Part shown: piece by piece, positions 14,201-24,900 of the stretch
How the letters are laid out: the number at the start of each line of letters is the position of its first letter
How positions within the stretch are numbered: the first letter of the stretch is position 1
Translations under genes and position numbers: made by a program
Notes under the pieces: model-generated
Databases searched by the model: none
What the model was told of the DNA's origin: nothing
What the model saw: the letters and a program-made list of their open reading frames with translations, nothing else
Origin: Streptomyces sedi
GTDB taxonomy: Bacteria > Actinomycetota > Actinomycetes > Streptomycetales > Streptomycetaceae
Assembly: GCF_006335015.1 (NCBI RefSeq)
Contig: NZ_VDGT01000002.1
Span: 434,001-498,000 of the forward strand
DNA: 64,000 bases
Direction of reading: 5' to 3'

Positions 14201-17200
14201 GTTTCGCCGATGCCGTCACCGCGCTCGCCGACCAGGGCATAGCCACGTTCCTTGAGATTGGTCCGGGTGGGACGCTTTCCGCCCTCGGCCAGGAGTCGGC
14301 GCCCGAGGCCGCGTTCATCCCGGCGCTGCGCGCCGACCGGGACGAGGAGTCGGCGCTGCTCGCCGCCCTCGCCCAGGCCCACATCCGTGGCGTCGCCCTC
14401 GACTGGCCCGCGTTCTTCCCCGACACCCCCACCCGCGTCGACCTGCCCACCTACGCTTTCCAGCACCAGCGCTACTGGCTGGACGCGCCGGAGGGGTCGG
14501 GCACGGCGGGGGCGGTGGATGCCGACGAGGAACGGTTCTGGGCCGCGTTGGAAAGCGCCGCGTCGGAGGGCGAGGAGACGGCGGGGGCGCTGGCCGAGTC
14601 GCTGGGGATCACCGACGAGGCGGCGGCCGAGTCGCTGCGTGCGGTGGCACCGGTGCTGTCCTCCTGGCGGCGGGCGAGCCGCGCCAAGTCGGAGGTGGAC
14701 GGCTGGCGTTACACCGTCGAGTGGCAGCGGGTCGGGGAGCGTGGGGCTGTGTCCGCGTCCGGCCGTTGGCTGCTGGTGGTGCCGCCGGGTGACGAACGGG
14801 CCGCCGCACTGGGCGGGTTGCTCGCCGAGCGGGGTCTGGAACTGACGGTGGTCGAGCCCGGGGCGTGGGACCGAGCCGGCCTGGCGGAGGCGCTGCGTGC
14901 CGCCGACGCGGCCGGTCCGGGTGCCGAACTCGACGGCGTGCTCTCGTTGTTGGCGTTGGACGAGGCGCCGCACCCGGCGCACCCCGCGGTGCCGAGCGGC
15001 GCGGCGGCCACGCTGGCGCTGGTGCAGGCCCTGGGCGACGTGGCGGTGGCGGCGCCGCTGTGGTGCCTGACGGCGGGCGCGGTGGCGGCGGTCGACGGGG
15101 ACCCGGTGGCCGGTTTCGGCCAGTCGCTGGTGTGGGGCCTCGGGCGGTCCGTCGCGCTGGAACACCCGGACCGCTGGGGCGGGTTGGTGGATCTGCCGGA
15201 GGTGTGGGACGGGCCGGTCGCCGACCGGCTGGTGGGGCTGCTGGCCGGTGTGGAGGACGAGGTCGCGGTGCGCGGCGACGCGGTGTTCGCGCGGCGGCTG
15301 CGGCGGGCCGGTCGGCCGGCCGCGGGCGGCGAGTGGGTGCCGCGCGGGACGGTGCTGGTGACCGGGGGGCTGGGCGCGTTGGGCGTCAGGACCGCGCGGT
15401 GGCTGGCGGAACGGGGCGCCGAGCACCTGGTGTTGGTGAGTCGGCGCGGCCCGGCGGCTGCGGGCGCGGCCGAGGTGGAGGCGGAGCTGGTGGCGCTGGG
15501 GGCCAGGGTCACGGTCGCCGCGGTGGATATCGCCGACCGGGACGGGCTGGCCGCGCTGCTGGACCGGCTGGCGGCCGACGGTGACGGGGTGCGGGCGGTG
15601 GTGCACGCCGCCGGCGCCGACGACGGGACGCCGGTCGACGCGCTGGACCTGGCCGCGTTCGCGGGCACGGTCACCGGCAAGGTGGCGGGCGCCGCGCATC
15701 TGCACGAGCTGCTGGTCGACGCGCCGTTGGACGCGTTTCTCGCCTACTCGTCGATCGCCGGCGTGTGGGGCGGCGGCGGGCAGGGCGCCTACGGCGCGGC
15801 CAACGCCTATCTGGACGCGCTGGCCGCGCACCGGGTGGCGCGCGGCCTGCCGGGCACGGCGGTGGCCTGGGGGCCGTGGGACGGCGGCGGGATGGCGGAC
15901 GCGGAGGCCCGCCGGCAGCTGGCCAGGCGCGGGCTGCCGGCGCTGCCGCCGGAGTCGGCGGTGGGCGCGGTCGGCGACGCGGTGGGCGGCGGCGCGGCCG
16001 GAACGGTGCTGGTCAACGTGGACTGGGAGCGTTTCGCGCCGGCGTTCACCGTGGGGCGGCCGAGCCGGCTGCTGGCCGAGCTGCCGGAGGCGCGGGAAGC
16101 GGTCGCCGGCGGCCCGGGCGGCGACGGGCCGGGCGAGGGCGCGGAGGGCGCGGCGCTGCGGGCCCGGCTGGCGGGCCTGGACGCGGAGCGGCGGGTCGAG
16201 CTGGCGCGTTCGCTGGTGCTGGCGGAGGCGGCGGCCGTCCTGGGGCACGCGTCGGCCGACGCGGTGGACCCCGAACGGGCCTTCCGTGAGCTGGGGTTCG
16301 ACTCGCTGACCGCCGTCGAGCTGCGGAACCGGCTGGTGGCGGTGTCGGGGCTGACGCTGCCCGCGACGGTGGTCTTCGACTATCCGAGCGCCGGGGCGCT
16401 CGCCGACCATCTGCTGGCGGCGGTCCTGGACGAGACGCCGGAGAGCGCGCCGGCGGTGGTGGCGCGAGGGGTCTCCGACGAGCCGATCGCGATCGTGTCG
16501 ATGGGCTGCCGGTTCCCCGGCGGGGTCGCGTCGGCGGAGGACCTGTGGCGGCTGCTGACCGAGGGCGGCGACGCGGTCTCCGACTTCCCGACCGACCGGG
16601 GCTGGGACCTGGCGGCGCTCTACGACCCGGACCCGGCCGCCGCCGGCACCTCGTACACGCGGGTGGGCGCGTTCCTGGACCGGGTGGCCGAGTTCGACGC
16701 TGGCTTCTTCGGGCTGTCGCCGCGCGAGGCGCTGGCGATGGACCCGCAGCAGCGGCTGCTGCTGGAGACGTCCTGGGAGGTGTTCGAACGCGCCGGGATC
16801 GACCCGGACGGGCTGCGCGGGGAGCGGGTCGGCGTGTTCGTCGGCTCCAACATGCAGGACTACGCGACGGTGTTGGGCGGCGCGGCCGAGGACATCGGCG
16901 GGTACGCGGCGACCGGCAGCTCGGCGAGCGTGATGTCGGGCCGCCTCTCCTACACGTTCGGTCTTGAGGGCCCGGCGGTCACCGTCGACACGGCGTGCTC
17001 CTCCTCGCTGGTGGCGCTCCACCAGGCGGTGGCCGCGCTGCGGTCGGGGGAGTGCGAGCTGGCGCTGGCCGGCGGGGTGACGGTGATGTCGACGCCGGGC
17101 GCGTTCGTCGAGTTCAGCCGGCAGCGCGGGCTGGCGTCGGACGGCCGCTGCAAGGCGTTCGCCGCCGCCGCCGACGGCACCGGCTGGGGCGAGGGCATCG

Positions 17201-20200
17201 GGATGCTGCTGGTGGAGCGGCTCTCCGACGCGCGGCGCAACGGGCACGAGGTGCTGGCGCTGGTGCGCGGCTCGGCCGTCAACCAGGACGGCGCCTCCAA
17301 CGGCCTGACCGCGCCCAACGGCCCCTCCCAACAGCGGGTGATCCACCAGGCGTTGGAGAGCGCGGGCCTGACCACGGGCGACGTGGACGCGGTGGAGGCG
17401 CACGGCACCGGCACCACGTTGGGCGACCCGATCGAGGCGCAGGCGCTGCTCGCCACCTACGGGCAGGGCAGGGGCGACGGCGAGCCGCTGTGGCTGGGTT
17501 CGGTGAAGTCCAACATCGGCCACACCCAGGCCGCCGCCGGCGTCGCCGGCATCATCAAGATGGTGCTGGCCATGCGGCACGGGGTGCTGCCGCGCACGCT
17601 CCACGTGGACGAGCCGTCGCCGCACGTCGACTGGTCGGCCGGCGCGATGGAACTGCTCACCGACGAGCGGCCCTGGCCGGCCGTGGACCGGCCCCGCAGG
17701 GCGGGCGTCTCCTCGTTCGGGTTCAGCGGCACCAACGCGCACACCATCATCGAGCAGGCCCCCGACGAGCCGGCCCCGGCCGGGGAGCGCGAGGAGCCGA
17801 CGCCGGAGGCCCTGCCGTGGGTGCTGTCGGCCCGCTCCGCCGAGGCGCTGCGCGAGCGGGCCGCCCGGCTGCTGGCCGCGGTCGCCCCCGCGCCGGAGCA
17901 CGGCCCCGGGGCGAACGGCGACCACGAACTGGTCGACGTGGCCGAGGCGTTGCGCGCCCGCACCGTCTTCGACCACCGGGCCGTGCTGGTCGGCCGGGAC
18001 CGGGCGGAGTTGCGGGCCGGGCTGGCCGCGCTCGCCGAGGGGCGCGAGGCGCCGAACCTGGTGACGGGCGTGGCACGTGGACGGGGCGCGGGCGTCGTGT
18101 TCGTCTTCCCGGGGCACGGCACGCAGTGGCTCGGCATGGCGCGCGAACTGCTGGACTCCTCACCGGTGTTCCGCGAACGGATGGTGGAGTGCGCGACGGC
18201 GCTGGCCGAGTTCGTCGACTGGCCGCTGCTGGACGCCATCGACGATCCGGAGCTGATGGAACGTCTGGACGTCGTCCAGCCCGCGCTGTTCGCGGTGATG
18301 GTGTCGCTGGCCGCCACCTGGCGGTCCTGGGGCGTCGAGCCGGCCGCCGTGCTCGGGCACTCGCAGGGCGAGATCGCGGCGGCCTGCGTCGCCGGCGCCC
18401 TGTCGCTGCCGGACGCGGCGCGGCTGGTGGTGCTGCGCAGCCGCGCGCTGGCCTCGCTGGCCGGCCGGGGCGGCATGGTCTCCGTCGCGCTCGACGTGGC
18501 CGCCGTGCGGGAACTGCTGGCCCGCTGGGAAGGGCGGCTCGCCGTCGGTGTCGTCAACGGGCCCGCCTCCGTGGTGGTCTCCGGCGACGTCGACGCGCTG
18601 GAGGAGCTGCTGGCCGACTGCGCGGAGCGCGGCGTGTGGGCGCGGCGGGTCAAGGCGGACTACGCCCCGCACTCCCACCAGGTGGCGTCCGTCGAGGCCG
18701 AGTTGCTGGCCGGGCTGGCCGGGGTGACGCCCCGTACCGGCGACGTGCCGTACTACTCGCCGCTGGCCGGCGACTGGTTGGACACCGCCGAGCTGGACGC
18801 CGGCTACTGGTACCGGAGTCTGCGGCGGACGGTGGAGTTCGCCGACGCCGTCTCCGCCCTGGCGTCCGCGGGCCACCGCGCGTTCGTCGAGGTCAGCCCG
18901 CACTCGGTGCTGGTGGCGGGGCTCGGGGAACTGCTCGGCGACGACGGCGTGGTGACGGGGTCGCTGCGCCGCGGCGACGGCAGCGCACACCGGCTGCTGC
19001 TGTCGGCCGGCGGGCTCTTCGCCCGCGGCGGCCGGGTGACCTGGCCGCTGCCGGCGGCGCGGCGGGTGGCGCTGCCGACCTACCCGTTCCAGCGTGAGCG
19101 GTTCTGGCCCACCGCGGCGCCGACGGCCGCGGGCGACGTGACGGCCGCCGGCCTGGGCCGGGTGGCGCACCCGGTGCTCGGCGCGGTCACCGAACTCGCC
19201 GACTCCGAGGGGCTGGTGTTCAGCGGGCGGCTTTCCGCGCGCAGCCACCCGTGGCTCGCGGACTACCGGGTGCTGGGCTCGGCGGTGCTGCCCGGCGCCG
19301 CCTACGTGGACCTGGCGCTGCGCGCCGGCGACCAGGTGGGCTGCGCGGCGCTGGACGAACTGGTGCTGGAGACGCCGCTGGTGCTGCCCGAACGGGACGG
19401 TGCGCAGGTGCGGTTGAGCCTGGCCGGCCCCGACGCGGCGGGCCGGCGGGCGTTCACCGTGGACTCCAGGGGCGACCGGGGCGGCGGCTGGACGCGGCAC
19501 GCCACCGGCACGCTGGCGGCCGAAGCCGCACCCGTCACCGGGGAGTTGGTCGCCTGGCCGCCGGCCGGGGCGGAGCCGGTCGAGCTGGCCGGCCTCTACC
19601 CGGCGCTGGCCGCCGCCGGCCTCGACCACGGCCCGGCCTTCCGGGGGCTGCGCGCCGCCTGGCGGAAGGGCGACGAGCTGTTCGCCGAGGTGGAGCTGGC
19701 GGACGGCCTCGCGGAGGACGGTTTCGACCTGCACCCCGCGCTGCTGGACGCCGCGCTGCACGCCGCCGCCGGGCACGCGACGCCGGTGGACGGGCTGCCG
19801 TTCTCCTGGACCGGGGTGCGGCTGCTGGCGGCCGGCGCGAGGGAGCTGCGGGTGCGGATCACGCCCGTCGGGATGTCCGGGTTCGCGCTGCTCGCCGCCG
19901 ACGGTGCCGGCCAACCGGTCGTGGCCGTCGACGAGTTGAGCGTGCGGCCGATCTCCGCCGAGCAGCTGGACCTGGCTCGTTCCGCGCACCGGGACGCGCT
20001 CTTCGGGGTGGAGTGGGTGCCCATGGCGGACGCCGCGCCCGAACCCGGCCCCTGGGCGGTGCTCGGCGAAGGCGCCGGCCGGCTGGCGCGGGCGCTCACC
20101 GCGGCCGGCGCGCCGGTCGGGGAACACCGCGACCTGGCCGCGCTGCTGGCGGCCGTCGAAGGCGGCGCGCCGGCGCCCCGCTGGGTGGCGCTCACCCCCG

Positions 20201-21882
20201 GCGAGGGCGCCGCGACACCGGCCGAGGCGACCAGGGACACCGTCGCGCTGCTCCAGGCGTGGCTGGCCGAGGACCGTCTCGCCGCGTCCCGGCTGGTGCT
20301 GGTGACCAGCGGCGCGGTGGCGGCCGGCCCCGACGAGGACGTGCCGGACCTGGTGCGGGCGCCCGTGTGGGGGCTGGTGCGGTCCGCGCAGTCGGAGCAC
20401 CCTGACCGGTTCACGCTGGTCGATGTCGACGACGCCGACCGGTCGCCGCGCGCGCTGCCCACCGTGGTGGCGGCCGGCGAGCCGCAGGCCGCGGTCCGCG
20501 GCGGCGCCGTCGCCGTGCCGCGGCTGGCCCGGCTGGCCGTGCCGGCCGACGCGCCGGCGCCGTTCGCGCCCGAGGGCGCGGTGCTGGTGACCGGCGGCCT
20601 GGGCACGCTGGGCGGGCTGACCGCGCGGCACCTGGTGGCCAGGCACGGCGTGCGGGAGCTGGTGCTGGCCGGCCGGCGCGGCCCGGCGACGCCGGGCGCC
20701 GACGCGCTGTGCCGGGAACTGACCGAGCTGGGCGCCCGGGTCACCGCCGTCGCCTGCGACCTGGGCGACCGGGAAGCGGCGGCCGAACTCCTCGCCGCGC
20801 ACCCGGTGAAGGCGGTGGTGCACACGGCGGGCGTGTTGGACGACGCGGTGCTGGAGTCCCTGACGCCTGAGCAGGTCGACGCGGTGTTCCGCCCCAAGGC
20901 CGAAGCGGCGCGGCACCTGCACGAGCTGACCGCCGCGTCGGGGCTGACGGCGTTCGTGCTGTTCTCGGCGGCGGCCGGCACCTTCGGCGGCCCGGGGCAG
21001 GGCAACTACGCGGCTGCCAACGCGTATCTCGACGCGCTGGCCCAGCACCGCCGCGCCGCCGGGCTGCCCGCCACCTCGCTGGCCTGGGGCCTGTGGGCGG
21101 AGGCCAGCGGCCTCACCGAGCATCTCGCCGACGCCGACCTGCGGCGGCTGGCGCGCGGCGGGGTGCTGCCGCTGGCGTCCGAGGACGGCATGGCGCTCTT
21201 CGACGCGGCGCGCGCCACCGGCGCCGCGACGGCCGTGCCGGCCGCGCTGGACCTGGCGGCGCTGCGCGCCCACCCGGACCGGGTGCCGCCGCTGCTGCGC
21301 GGCCTGGTGCCGGCGCCGGCCCGCCGCTCCGCGCGGTCCGGCGGGGACGCCGGGGCGGTGCCGCTGGCCCAGCGGCTCGCCGACCTGACGGAGGCCGAGC
21401 AGCACCGGGCGCTGGTCCGGCTGGTCCGCGGCCACACGGCGGCGGTGCTGGGCTTCGCCGGGCCGGAGGCCGTCGACCCCGACCGGGCGTTCAAGGAGCT
21501 GGGGTTCGACTCGCTGACCGCCGTCGAGCTGCGCAACCGGCTGGACGCGGAGGCCGGTTCGCGGCTGCCGGCGACGCTGGTCTTCGACCACCCCAGCCCG
21601 GCGGCGCTCGCCGCGCACCTGCGGGCCACCGTGCTGGCCGACCCGGTCACGCCGGCCGCCGAGGTGCTGGGCGAGCTGAACCGGCTGACCGTCTCCATCG
21701 CCAAGCTCGACCCGGACGACGCGCTGGCCGGCGACATCCGGCTGCGCCTGCGGTCGCTGCTGACCGCCTGGGACGGCGGGGCGCCCGACGGCAGGACGCC
21801 GGACGGCGCGGCGGACGACCTGAGCGGCGCCGCCACGCTCGACGACGTCTTCCAGATCATCGACGGCGAACTCGACTCCTGA
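1..21882 (+). CDS. Modular type I polyketide synthase PKS1, 5'-truncated (end of M1, complete M2-M5)
   Basis: The frame is open from base 1 to the TGA at 21880-21882, giving 7293 residues. The first codons lie inside an AT domain, so the true start is upstream. Residue numbers count from the first window codon. Order: AT(end)-KR-ACP; KS-AT-KR-ACP; KS-AT-DH-KR-ACP; KS-AT-KR-ACP; KS-AT-DH-KR-ACP; C-terminal docking region (about 7215-7293). The KS cysteines sit in DTACSSS motifs at residues 927, 2446, 4138 and 5666. ACP serines in GFDSL motifs are at 693, 2214, 3905, 5435 and 7171. The enzyme extends an ACP-bound chain in the cytoplasm and passes it to PKS2, whose start codon is 60 bases downstream. 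The acidic, helix-forming C-terminal tail fits a class I docking donor. M5 is odd: catalytic positions of both its DH and its KR are changed. The identity as a cis-AT PKS is certain; the product is inferred. Confidence 0.97.
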   Translation, partial: GRSISVEELSDPAYWVRHVREAVRFADAVDSLVGEGVSTFVEVGPGGSLAALGQESAPDAVFVPVLRGGRSEPVAALQGVGQLHTRGVALDWSAFLAGGEAGRVELPTYAFQRERYWLDAPALVGDVAAAGERMSLVEAGFWDVVEDGDLAELARTLEVSSDDPLSAVLPRLAAWRREQRDRALSDGWRYRVEWRPVAAGDAVLAGEWLVVAPAGEERAAWVREALAARGARVRVVSVESGVGDWSERLSGGSDLAGVVSLLGLVDTVALLGVGLSVRVWAVTSGAVAAVAGDVVGGFEQSMVWGLGRVAGLEQAERWGGLVDLPEGEWDERSGELLAAVLAGGGGEDQVAVREGGLLGRRLVPAPRGSSVAARGGWSPGGTVLVTGGLGALGGRVARWLAANGAERLVLAGRRGGATAGADELRAELVGLGAEVTFAACDLTDRDAVAELLDEIPSLTAVVHAAGIERSAAVAELDATDLAEVLAAKVDGARHLHELLADRPLDAFVVFSSIAGVWGSGGQGAYAAANAYLDALVAHRRAVGLPGTAVAWGPWDGGGMVADAGGDAAGRLRRLGLAPLAPEPAIAALAAALEGDEGNVVVADVDWERFAGTFMAQRPSPLLGELPAVRAAFETETTEPVTSALARRLAGLDEAEQERQLTELVRAEAAAVLGHVSGEAFSATRAFRDLGFDSLTAMELRSRLNEATGVALPATLVFDYPTAAALATFLRTELSGADPAVAALTVPAVAPGVTDEPIAIVAMACRYPGGVTSPEELWRVLVEGGDAVTDFPTDRGWDLASLYDPDPGNPGTTYSRVGAFLDGVADFDPGFFGISPREAAAMDPQQRLLLETSWELLERAGVDPEALRGERVGVFVGSNMQDYGRILGDAAEDTGGYAATGSSASVMSGRLSYTFGFEGPAVTVDTACSSSLVALHLAVQALRSGECELALAGGVTVMSTPGAFVEFSRQRGLAVDGRCKAFADGADGTGWGEGIGMLFVERLSDARRNGHEVLAVVRGSAVNQDGASNGLTAPNGPSQQRVIRQALASAGLTAAEVDVVEAHGTGTTLGDPIEAHALLATYGRERPADRPLWLGSVKSNIGHTQAAAGVAGVIKMVLAMRHGVLPRTLHVDEPSSHVDWSAGAVSLLTDERAWPAVDRPWRAGVSSFGFSGTNAHTIIEQAPAPAPEWEPEPVRDWPEGAVLPWVLSARSETALRQQAERLGVDVAELDPADVGYALATSRSALEQRAVLVADAPESFREALAALAEGRASGAVIRGEVPDQPGRLGFLFAGQGAQRLGMGRELAARYALFAEALDEALAEFDPAVREALYGDDEAALNETGFTQPALFAVEVALFRLLESWGVRADVLAGHSIGELAAAHVAGLWSLSDAAKVVAARAGLMQALPPGGAMVAVRASEAEVLPTLPASVGIAAVNGPSSVVVSGDAEEVEAVAEHWRGEGRKVTRLRVSHAFHSPLMDPMLDDFRRVLEGVSYHAPSLPVVSTLTGRLVSAEEWADPEYWVLHVRQAVRFADAVTSLTGEGVTTFVEIGPGGTLSALGLDNAPDAVFLPALRAERPEESALVSAVGALHARGVTVDWPAFFAGSGARRVALPTYPFQRERYWLAAAAPDAGGDARMSPVEARFWAAVEDGDLAELGNALQLSSDDPLSAALPRLAAWRREQQDRSVSEEWRYQVEWRPVAAGDGALAGDWLVVAPAGEERAAWVREALAARGARVRVVSVESGVGDWSDRLAGLPELAGVVSLLGLLAPGEETVPAGITATVALLRALGAAEPSVRVWAVTSGAVAAVAGDVVGGFEQSMVWGLGRVAGLEQAERWGGLVDLPEGEWDERSGELLAAVLAGGGGEDQVAVRGGELLGRRLVPAPRGSSVAAGGGWSPGGTVLVTGGLGALGGRVARWLAVNGAERLVLAGRRGGATAGAEELRAELVGLGAEVTFAACDLTDRDAVAELLDGIPSLTAVVHAAGIERSGLLSDVDPTDPGEFAEVFAAKVDGARHLHELLADRPLDAFVVFSSIAGIWGSGRQSGYAAANAYLDALVAHRRAVGLPGTAVAWGPWADGGMVADAGGDVAGQLRRLGLPAMAPAVAIAGLAAALEHGDGNVVIADVDWERFAGTFMAQRPSPLLGELPAVRAAFETETAEPVTSALARRLAGLDETERRRQLTELIRDEAAAVLGLASGAGIPETRAFRELGFDSLTAVELRGRLSEATGVALPATLVFDYPTAAALATYLHTELTGASAAVPDAPAAVVGVTDEPIAIVGMACRFPGGVESPEDLWRLLVEGGDAVTDFPADRGWDLASLYDPDPDAVGTTYLRLGAFLSDATGFDADFFGISPREALAMDPQQRLLLETSWEVLERAGIDPATLRGERVGVFVGSNVQDYGTLFGGATEEVGGYLATGNAASVISGRLSYTFGFEGPAVTVDTACSSSLVALHQAVAALRSGECELALAGGVTVMSTPGAFVEFSRQRGLSLDGRCKAFAESADGTGWGEGIGMLFVERLSDAQRNGHQVLAVVRGSAVNQDGASNGLTAPNGPSQQRVIRQALASAGLSAAEVDVVEAHGTGTTLGDPIEAQALLATYGRERSGDEPLWLGSVKSNIGHVQAAAGVAGIIKMVLAMRYGVLPRTLHVDEPSSHVDWAAGAVELLREERAWPVVDRPWRAGVSSFGFSGTNAHTIIEQAPVVESAEPEPELESVGGAGLLPWVLSARDGEALRGQAERLLGLVEEHAPVDVGLSLATSRAALEHRAAIVAEDRAGFRDALEALAEGRPSAAVTVGVADAPGRVAFLFSGQGAQRLGMGRELAARFPVFADALHEALGEFDPSVTEVLFGEDEDALIDTGFTQPALFAVEVALFRLLESWGVRADVLAGHSIGELAAAHVAGLWSLSDAARVVAARAGLMQALPSGGAMVAIRATEDEVSPTLNGNVGIAAVNGPSSVVVSGAEADVEAVAEHWRVEGRKVTRLRVSHAFHSPLMDPMLEDFRRVLTEVTYRTPSLPIVSTLTGRLAFPEELSDPAYWVRHVREAVRFADAVSLLAAEGVGTFVEIGPGGTLSALGQESAPEATFVPALRADRPEELAVLTALGEAHTRGVPVDWSAFFADSGARRVDLPTYAFRHRRFWPDALPLVGDVAAAGLGSAEHPLLGAAVAVGGTDGVLLTGRLSVQTHPWLADHVIQGVVLFPGTAFVELAVRAGDQVGCDLVEELTLEAPLVLPVSGSVRVQVSVGAADGSGRRELAFHSSEGDAGEDGRAWTRHATGVVRAGGRVEEPGLAEWPPAGAEAVDLGGFYEGMAAGGFGYGPAFRGLRAAWRAGGEVFAEVALPEGVKAEGFGLHPALLDAALHAVGLTGHEGGLPFSWTGVRLHAAGASVLRVQLTPLGAGGVSLAVADGAGAPVATVETLVLRPAAVEQPGADGLLGVDWISLRAPEGEVPESADATVASCPSGSGADPVADAHAAAYWALETVRSWLADENAADGRLLVVTSGAVATSAEEAVGDAAQAAVWGLVRSAQSENPDRIVLLDVDDPTALDAVLPGVLATGEPQLALRGGEIRVPRLVRVDSGAVEDPGFGAGEVLVTGATGTLGGLVARHLVAERGVSRLLLVSRRGAAAEGADELRDELRAAGAEVSFAACDVSERAAVAALLAEREVTAVVHTAGVLDDGTIGSLTPERIDAVFRPKVDAAWHLHELTRDRELSAFVLFSSVAGVLGGPGQGNYAAANAFLDALAQQRRAAGLPATSLAWGLWASEGGMAGSLGAGDTRRITGGGLVPIEPDEGLALFDAAGSADRAVLVPLPLDLPTLRRQARSQPVPPLLRGLVRAPARRAAAAAGAAADGSALARSLAGLTEAERGKALLELVRTHAATVLGHNSAHAIAPERPFRELGFDSLSSVELRNRLNGATELRLPATLVFDYPTPAALAAFIGSEFVGAPVVVEPRRATATVVATDEPIAIVGMACRYPGGVDSPEALWRLVLEGTDAISEFPTNRGWDLDALYHPDPDHTGTSYAREGGFLHDADQFDPAFFGISPREALAMDPQQRLLLETSWEAFERAGIDPHAVRGSAVGVFAGVMYHDYVARLREVPEGVEGYLGSGGAGSIASGRVAYALGLEGPAVTVDTACSSSLVALHWAAQALRSGECSMALAGGVAVMATPGTFVDFSRQRGLSADGRCRSFSDDADGTGWGEGVGMLLVERLSDARRNGHRVLAVIRGSAINQDGASNGLTAPNGPSQQRVIRRALESAGLTTGDVDAVEAHGTGTTLGDPIEAQALLATYGQDRSGDEPLWLGSIKSNIGHTQAAAGVAGIIKMVMAMRHGQLPPTLHVGEPSTNVDWSAGDVELLTEARPWPATGQPRRAAVSSFGVSGTNAHTIIEQVPEPEYAPAPDGGLLPWVVSARGEAGLRDQAARLRQHLDGRPELASTDVAFSLATSRAPFEHRAVVLGADRAALWDGLAALAEGRPSTGVFSGTVAAGGLGFLFSGQGSQRLGMGRELAARYPVFADALHEALGHFDPAVAEALFGEDEAVLNETGFTQPALFAVEVALFRLLESWGVRADVLAGHSIGELAAAHVAGLWSLSDAARVVAARAGLMQALPSGGAMVAIRATEDEVSPTLNGNVGIAAVNGPSSVVVSGDAEEVEAVAEHWRGQDRKVTRLRVSHAFHSPLMDPMLEDFRRVLEGVTCGTPSLPIVSTLTGRSVSVEELADPAYWVRHVREAVRFADAVTALADQGIATFLEIGPGGTLSALGQESAPEAAFIPALRADRDEESALLAALAQAHIRGVALDWPAFFPDTPTRVDLPTYAFQHQRYWLDAPEGSGTAGAVDADEERFWAALESAASEGEETAGALAESLGITDEAAAESLRAVAPVLSSWRRASRAKSEVDGWRYTVEWQRVGERGAVSASGRWLLVVPPGDERAAALGGLLAERGLELTVVEPGAWDRAGLAEALRAADAAGPGAELDGVLSLLALDEAPHPAHPAVPSGAAATLALVQALGDVAVAAPLWCLTAGAVAAVDGDPVAGFGQSLVWGLGRSVALEHPDRWGGLVDLPEVWDGPVADRLVGLLAGVEDEVAVRGDAVFARRLRRAGRPAAGGEWVPRGTVLVTGGLGALGVRTARWLAERGAEHLVLVSRRGPAAAGAAEVEAELVALGARVTVAAVDIADRDGLAALLDRLAADGDGVRAVVHAAGADDGTPVDALDLAAFAGTVTGKVAGAAHLHELLVDAPLDAFLAYSSIAGVWGGGGQGAYGAANAYLDALAAHRVARGLPGTAVAWGPWDGGGMADAEARRQLARRGLPALPPESAVGAVGDAVGGGAAGTVLVNVDWERFAPAFTVGRPSRLLAELPEAREAVAGGPGGDGPGEGAEGAALRARLAGLDAERRVELARSLVLAEAAAVLGHASADAVDPERAFRELGFDSLTAVELRNRLVAVSGLTLPATVVFDYPSAGALADHLLAAVLDETPESAPAVVARGVSDEPIAIVSMGCRFPGGVASAEDLWRLLTEGGDAVSDFPTDRGWDLAALYDPDPAAAGTSYTRVGAFLDRVAEFDAGFFGLSPREALAMDPQQRLLLETSWEVFERAGIDPDGLRGERVGVFVGSNMQDYATVLGGAAEDIGGYAATGSSASVMSGRLSYTFGLEGPAVTVDTACSSSLVALHQAVAALRSGECELALAGGVTVMSTPGAFVEFSRQRGLASDGRCKAFAAAADGTGWGEGIGMLLVERLSDARRNGHEVLALVRGSAVNQDGASNGLTAPNGPSQQRVIHQALESAGLTTGDVDAVEAHGTGTTLGDPIEAQALLATYGQGRGDGEPLWLGSVKSNIGHTQAAAGVAGIIKMVLAMRHGVLPRTLHVDEPSPHVDWSAGAMELLTDERPWPAVDRPRRAGVSSFGFSGTNAHTIIEQAPDEPAPAGEREEPTPEALPWVLSARSAEALRERAARLLAAVAPAPEHGPGANGDHELVDVAEALRARTVFDHRAVLVGRDRAELRAGLAALAEGREAPNLVTGVARGRGAGVVFVFPGHGTQWLGMARELLDSSPVFRERMVECATALAEFVDWPLLDAIDDPELMERLDVVQPALFAVMVSLAATWRSWGVEPAAVLGHSQGEIAAACVAGALSLPDAARLVVLRSRALASLAGRGGMVSVALDVAAVRELLARWEGRLAVGVVNGPASVVVSGDVDALEELLADCAERGVWARRVKADYAPHSHQVASVEAELLAGLAGVTPRTGDVPYYSPLAGDWLDTAELDAGYWYRSLRRTVEFADAVSALASAGHRAFVEVSPHSVLVAGLGELLGDDGVVTGSLRRGDGSAHRLLLSAGGLFARGGRVTWPLPAARRVALPTYPFQRERFWPTAAPTAAGDVTAAGLGRVAHPVLGAVTELADSEGLVFSGRLSARSHPWLADYRVLGSAVLPGAAYVDLALRAGDQVGCAALDELVLETPLVLPERDGAQVRLSLAGPDAAGRRAFTVDSRGDRGGGWTRHATGTLAAEAAPVTGELVAWPPAGAEPVELAGLYPALAAAGLDHGPAFRGLRAAWRKGDELFAEVELADGLAEDGFDLHPALLDAALHAAAGHATPVDGLPFSWTGVRLLAAGARELRVRITPVGMSGFALLAADGAGQPVVAVDELSVRPISAEQLDLARSAHRDALFGVEWVPMADAAPEPGPWAVLGEGAGRLARALTAAGAPVGEHRDLAALLAAVEGGAPAPRWVALTPGEGAATPAEATRDTVALLQAWLAEDRLAASRLVLVTSGAVAAGPDEDVPDLVRAPVWGLVRSAQSEHPDRFTLVDVDDADRSPRALPTVVAAGEPQAAVRGGAVAVPRLARLAVPADAPAPFAPEGAVLVTGGLGTLGGLTARHLVARHGVRELVLAGRRGPATPGADALCRELTELGARVTAVACDLGDREAAAELLAAHPVKAVVHTAGVLDDAVLESLTPEQVDAVFRPKAEAARHLHELTAASGLTAFVLFSAAAGTFGGPGQGNYAAANAYLDALAQHRRAAGLPATSLAWGLWAEASGLTEHLADADLRRLARGGVLPLASEDGMALFDAARATGAATAVPAALDLAALRAHPDRVPPLLRGLVPAPARRSARSGGDAGAVPLAQRLADLTEAEQHRALVRLVRGHTAAVLGFAGPEAVDPDRAFKELGFDSLTAVELRNRLDAEAGSRLPATLVFDHPSPAALAAHLRATVLADPVTPAAEVLGELNRLTVSIAKLDPDDALAGDIRLRLRSLLTAWDGGAPDGRTPDGAADDLSGAATLDDVFQIIDGELDS
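559..2185 (+). repeat. KR-ACP cassette, M1 copy (others at about 5067-6860 and 32545-34280)
   Basis: Three KR-ACP cassettes (M1, M2, M8) are near-copies at nucleotide level. Shared stretches include the region after GAVAAVAG and the region around the GGTVLVTGG motif. They use many G- and T-ending codons (runs of GGT, TTG, GTG), unlike the C-ending style of most of the cluster. M1 and M8 also share a shortened ψKR segment that M2 does not have. Confidence 0.85.
2260..6765 (+). other. PKS module M2: KS-AT(malonyl)-KR(A1)-ACP
   Basis: KS 2260-3540 has its Cys at 2779 and intact EAHGTGT and KSNIGH motifs. The AT begins near 3856, with GHSIGE nucleophile Ser at 4117 and HAFH at 4408-4419, the malonyl-CoA signature. 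A dimerization element (about 4905-5055) and then the KR follow. KR Trp is at 6112 and Tyr at 6136, without LDD, so A1-type. The ACP Ser codon is at 6640. Predicted to leave an L-hydroxyl (25-OH). The KR-ACP half is a near-copy of those in M1 and M8. Confidence 0.93.
5385..14475 (+). repeat. Segmental duplication copy A (M2 KR to M4 AT)
   Basis: This block of about 9.1 kb matches 32818-41945 at a nearly constant offset. Matched landmarks differ by 27,421-27,463 bases: the start of the KR cassette, the M3/M9 KS end, the M4/M10 KS start and the M4/M10 AT end. Long stretches look almost identical by eye. The first half of the M3 KS is the main exception. Percent identity was not computed. Confidence 0.85.
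6817..11835 (+). other. PKS module M3: KS-AT(malonyl)-DH-KR(B)-ACP
   Basis: KS Cys is at 7336, AT Ser at 8671 and HAFH from 8962 (malonyl). The DH has HPWLADH with catalytic His at 9574 followed by the GxxxxP part of the motif, and the paired Asp (LLDAALH) at 10069, so it should be active. The KR begins near 10774, with LDD at about 11029 (B-type) and Tyr at 11200. ACP Ser is at 11713. Predicted to form a trans double bond (C22=C23) that is isolated from the terminal pentaene. Its AT-DH-KR-ACP part closely parallels M9. Confidence 0.93.
11893..16420 (+). other. PKS module M4: KS-AT(malonyl)-KR(A1)-ACP
   Basis: KS Cys is at 12412, AT Ser at 13732 and HAFH from 14023 (malonyl). A dimerization element follows at about 14520-14690. 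The KR cofactor motif is near 15346, Trp at 15766 and Tyr at 15790, with no LDD, so A1-type. ACP Ser is at 16303. KS and AT are near-identical to those of M10, but the similarity stops just after the post-AT LPTYAF motif (about 14475). M10 then continues with a DH instead. Predicted product group is 21-OH. Confidence 0.92.
16477..21640 (+). other. PKS module M5: KS-AT(methylmalonyl-type)-DH(defective?)-KR(defective?)-ACP
   Basis: KS Cys is at 16996. The AT is of the GHSQGE family (Ser at 18361), unlike the GHSIGE ATs around it. It reads YAPH at 18661-18672 where methylmalonyl ATs normally read YASH; methylmalonyl-CoA is the likely substrate and ethylmalonyl cannot be excluded. In the DH the catalytic His of HPWLADH is Tyr (TAC at 19264-19266), though the Asp at 19747 is kept. 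The KR has LDD (about 20836), Lys and Tyr (21007), but the catalytic Ser 13 residues before the Tyr is Ala (GCG at 20968-20970). The module probably leaves a ketone, or a hydroxyl if KR activity survives, next to a methyl branch (C18). ACP Ser is at 21511. Confidence 0.9.
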
Positions 21883-21926
21883 CCCGCGGCGCGGACGCCG
21901 ACCCGGACGACCACGTACTCCACCAA

Positions 21927-21932
21927 GAGGGG
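21927..21932 (+). promoter_or_regulatory. Ribosome binding site of PKS2
   Basis: GAGGGG lies 10 bases before the ATG at 21943. The 60-base gap after the PKS1 stop holds no clear terminator, which supports co-transcription of PKS1 and PKS2. Confidence 0.7.
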
Positions 21933-21942
21933 TAGCACGCAC

Positions 21943-24900
21943 ATGTCGCACGACGACAAGGTCCTCGACTACCTGAAGCGCCTGACCGCCGACCTGCGGC
22001 AGACCAGGCAACGGCTGCGCGACGTCGAGGAGCGGGCCAGCGAGCCGATCGCCGTCGTCGGCATGGCCTGCCGCTTCCCCGGCGGCGTCGCCTCGCCCGA
22101 GGACCTGTGGCGACTGGTCGCCTCGGGAACGGACGCCGTGGCGGAGTTCCCCACCGACCGCGGGTGGGACGTCGATTCGCTCTACGACCCGGACCCGGCG
22201 CACCCCGGCACCACCTACAGCCGGCACGGCGCGTTCCTCACCGACGTGGGCGGCTTCGACGCCGACCTCTTCGGGATCTCGCCGCGCGAGGCCCTGGCGA
22301 TGGACCCGCAGCAGCGGCTGCTGCTGGAAGCCTCCTGGGAGGTGTTCGAACGCGCCGGCATCGCCCCGGACAGCCTGCGCGGCAGCAGGGCGGGGGTCTT
22401 CGTCGGCACCAACGGGCAGGACTACGCGCCGCTGCTGACGGCGTCCCGGGAGAACGTCGACGGCTATGTCGGCACGGGCAGCGCCGCCAGCGTCATCTCG
22501 GGGCGGATCTCCTACACCTTCGGCCTTGAGGGCCCGGCGGTCACCGTCGACACGGCCTGCTCCTCCTCGCTGGTGGCGCTCCACCAGGCGGTCGCCGCGC
22601 TGCGTTCCGGCGAGTGCGAGCTGGCGCTGGCCGGCGGGGTGACGGTCATGTCGACGCCCGGCGTCTTCGTCGAGTTCAGCAGGCAGCGCGGGCTCGCCGT
22701 CGACGGCCGCTGCAAGGCGTTCGCCGACGGCGCGGACGGCACCGGCTGGGGCGAGGGCGTCGGGCTGCTGCTGGTGGAGCGGCTCTCCGACGCCCAACGC
22801 AACGGGCACCCGATCCTCGCGGTGGTGCGCGGCTCGGCCGTCAACCAGGACGGCGCGTCCAACGGCCTGACCGCCCCCAACGGCCCCTCCCAACAGCGGG
22901 TGATCCGGCAGGCGTTGGAGAGCGCGGGCCTGACCACGTCCGAGGTGGACGCGGTCGAGGCGCACGGCACCGGCACCACGTTGGGCGACCCGATCGAGGC
23001 GCAGGCGCTGCTCGCCACCTACGGCCAGGGCCGCACCGGTGAGCCGCTGTGGCTGGGTTCGGTCAAGTCCAACATCGGGCACACCCAGGCGGCGGCCGGC
23101 GTGGTCGGCGTCATCAAGATGGTGCAGGCCATGCGCCACGGGCAGCTGCCGCCGACGCTGCACGTCGACGCGCCGTCGACACACGTCGACTGGTCGTCGG
23201 GCGCCGTGGAGCTGCTGGCCGAGGCCCGCCCCTGGCCGGTGACCGAACGGCCGCGCAGGGCCGGGATCTCCTCGTTCGGGGTGAGCGGCACCAACGCGCA
23301 CCTCATCGTCGAACAGGCCCCCGACGCGCCCCCGTCGGTCGCGGAGAACGCCCCGTTCCCGGCCGGCGCCGTGCTGCCCTGGCCGCTGTCCGCCCACGAC
23401 CCGGCGGCGCTGCGCGCCCAGGCCGCGCTGCTGCGCCCCGCGCTCGCCGCACCCGACCCGGTGGACGCGGCGCGGGCGCTCACCACCGGCAGGGCGGCCC
23501 TGGCCCGCCGCGCGGTGATACTCGCCGACAGCCAGGACGCCCGGCTGGCCGCCCTCGACGCGCTGGCCGAGGGCCGGCCGACGCCGGACGCCGTGACCGG
23601 AACGGCCGACACCGGCTCGCTCGCGTTCCTCTTCTCCGGGCAGGGCGCCCAACGGCTCGGCATGGGCCGTGAACTCGCCGCCCGTTTCCCGGTGTTCGCC
23701 GAGGCGCTGAACGAGACGCTGTCCCACTTCGATCCGGCCGTGCGGGCCGCGCTCGACGGCGCGGACGAGGCGGCGCTGAACGAGACGGGCCTCACCCAGC
23801 CGGTGCTCTTCGCCGTCGAGGTCGCCCTCCACCGGCTGCTGACGGCGCTCGGACTGCGCCCCGAGGTGCTCGCCGGCCACTCCGTGGGCGAGCTGGCCGC
23901 CGCCCATGTCGCCGGCCTCTGGTCGCTGCCCGACGCGGCGAAGGTGGTCGCCGCCCGCGCCACCCTGATGCAGGCGCTGCCGCCCGGCGGCGCGATGGCC
24001 GCGATCCGGGCGAGCGAGGCGGAGATCACGCCCACCCTGACCGGGAACGTCGGCATCGCCGCCGTCAACGGCCCCACCTCCGTGGTGGTCTCGGGCGCCG
24101 AGGGCGACGTGGAGGCGGTCGCCGAACACTGGCGCGGCCAGGACCGCAAGGTCACCCGGCTGCGGGTCAGCCACGCCTTCCACTCCCCGCTGATGGACCC
24201 GATGCTGGACGACTACCGCCGGGTCCTGGAGGGCGTCGGCTACGACATCCCGACCCCGCCCCTCGTCTCCACCCTCACCGGCCGCCTCGCCACCGCCGAG
24301 GAGCTGGCCGACCCCGAGTACTGGGTGCGGCAGGCCCGCCAGCCGGTGCGGTTCGCCGACGCCGTGACCGCGTTGACCGCCGAGGGCGTCACCACCTTCG
24401 TCGAGGTCGGGCCCGGCGGCACGCTCGCCGCGCTCGGCCAGGAGACCGCGCCCGACGCCGCGTTCGTCCCCACGCTCCGCGGCGACAGAGGCGAGGAGAC
24501 GGCGCTGCTGACCGCGTTGGCCAGGGCCCACGTGCGGGGCGTGCCCGTCGACTGGACGGCGCTGCTGGGCCCCGGCCGCGGGCGCGTCGAGCTGCCCACC
24601 TACGCCTTCCAGCGGGAACGGTTCTGGCCCGAAGGCCCGGCCCTCGTCGGCGGCGCCACACCGGTCGGCGCGGCACCCGACAGCGCGCGGCCGTCCCGCC
24701 GGGACGCCGCCGCCGACTCCCTCGCCGCCGCCGGCTCCGCGCTGGCCCGCTCGCTGGCCGGCCTGACCGCGACCGACCGCGCGCGGGCGCTGCGGGAACT
24801 GGTCCGCACCCACGCCGCCCTCGTCCTCGGCCACGGCACCGCCAGTTCCGTCGCCGCCGAACGGCCCTTCAAGGAACTCGGGTTCGACTCGCTGACCGCC

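Noticed and set aside
7813..18117. Very long minus-strand open frames (also 18160-25227, 41159-49804 and 49317-56657)
   Set aside because: They are antisense to PKS modules, have Arg/Gly/His-rich low-complexity composition with no recognisable domains, and arise because stop codons are rare in very GC-rich DNA.
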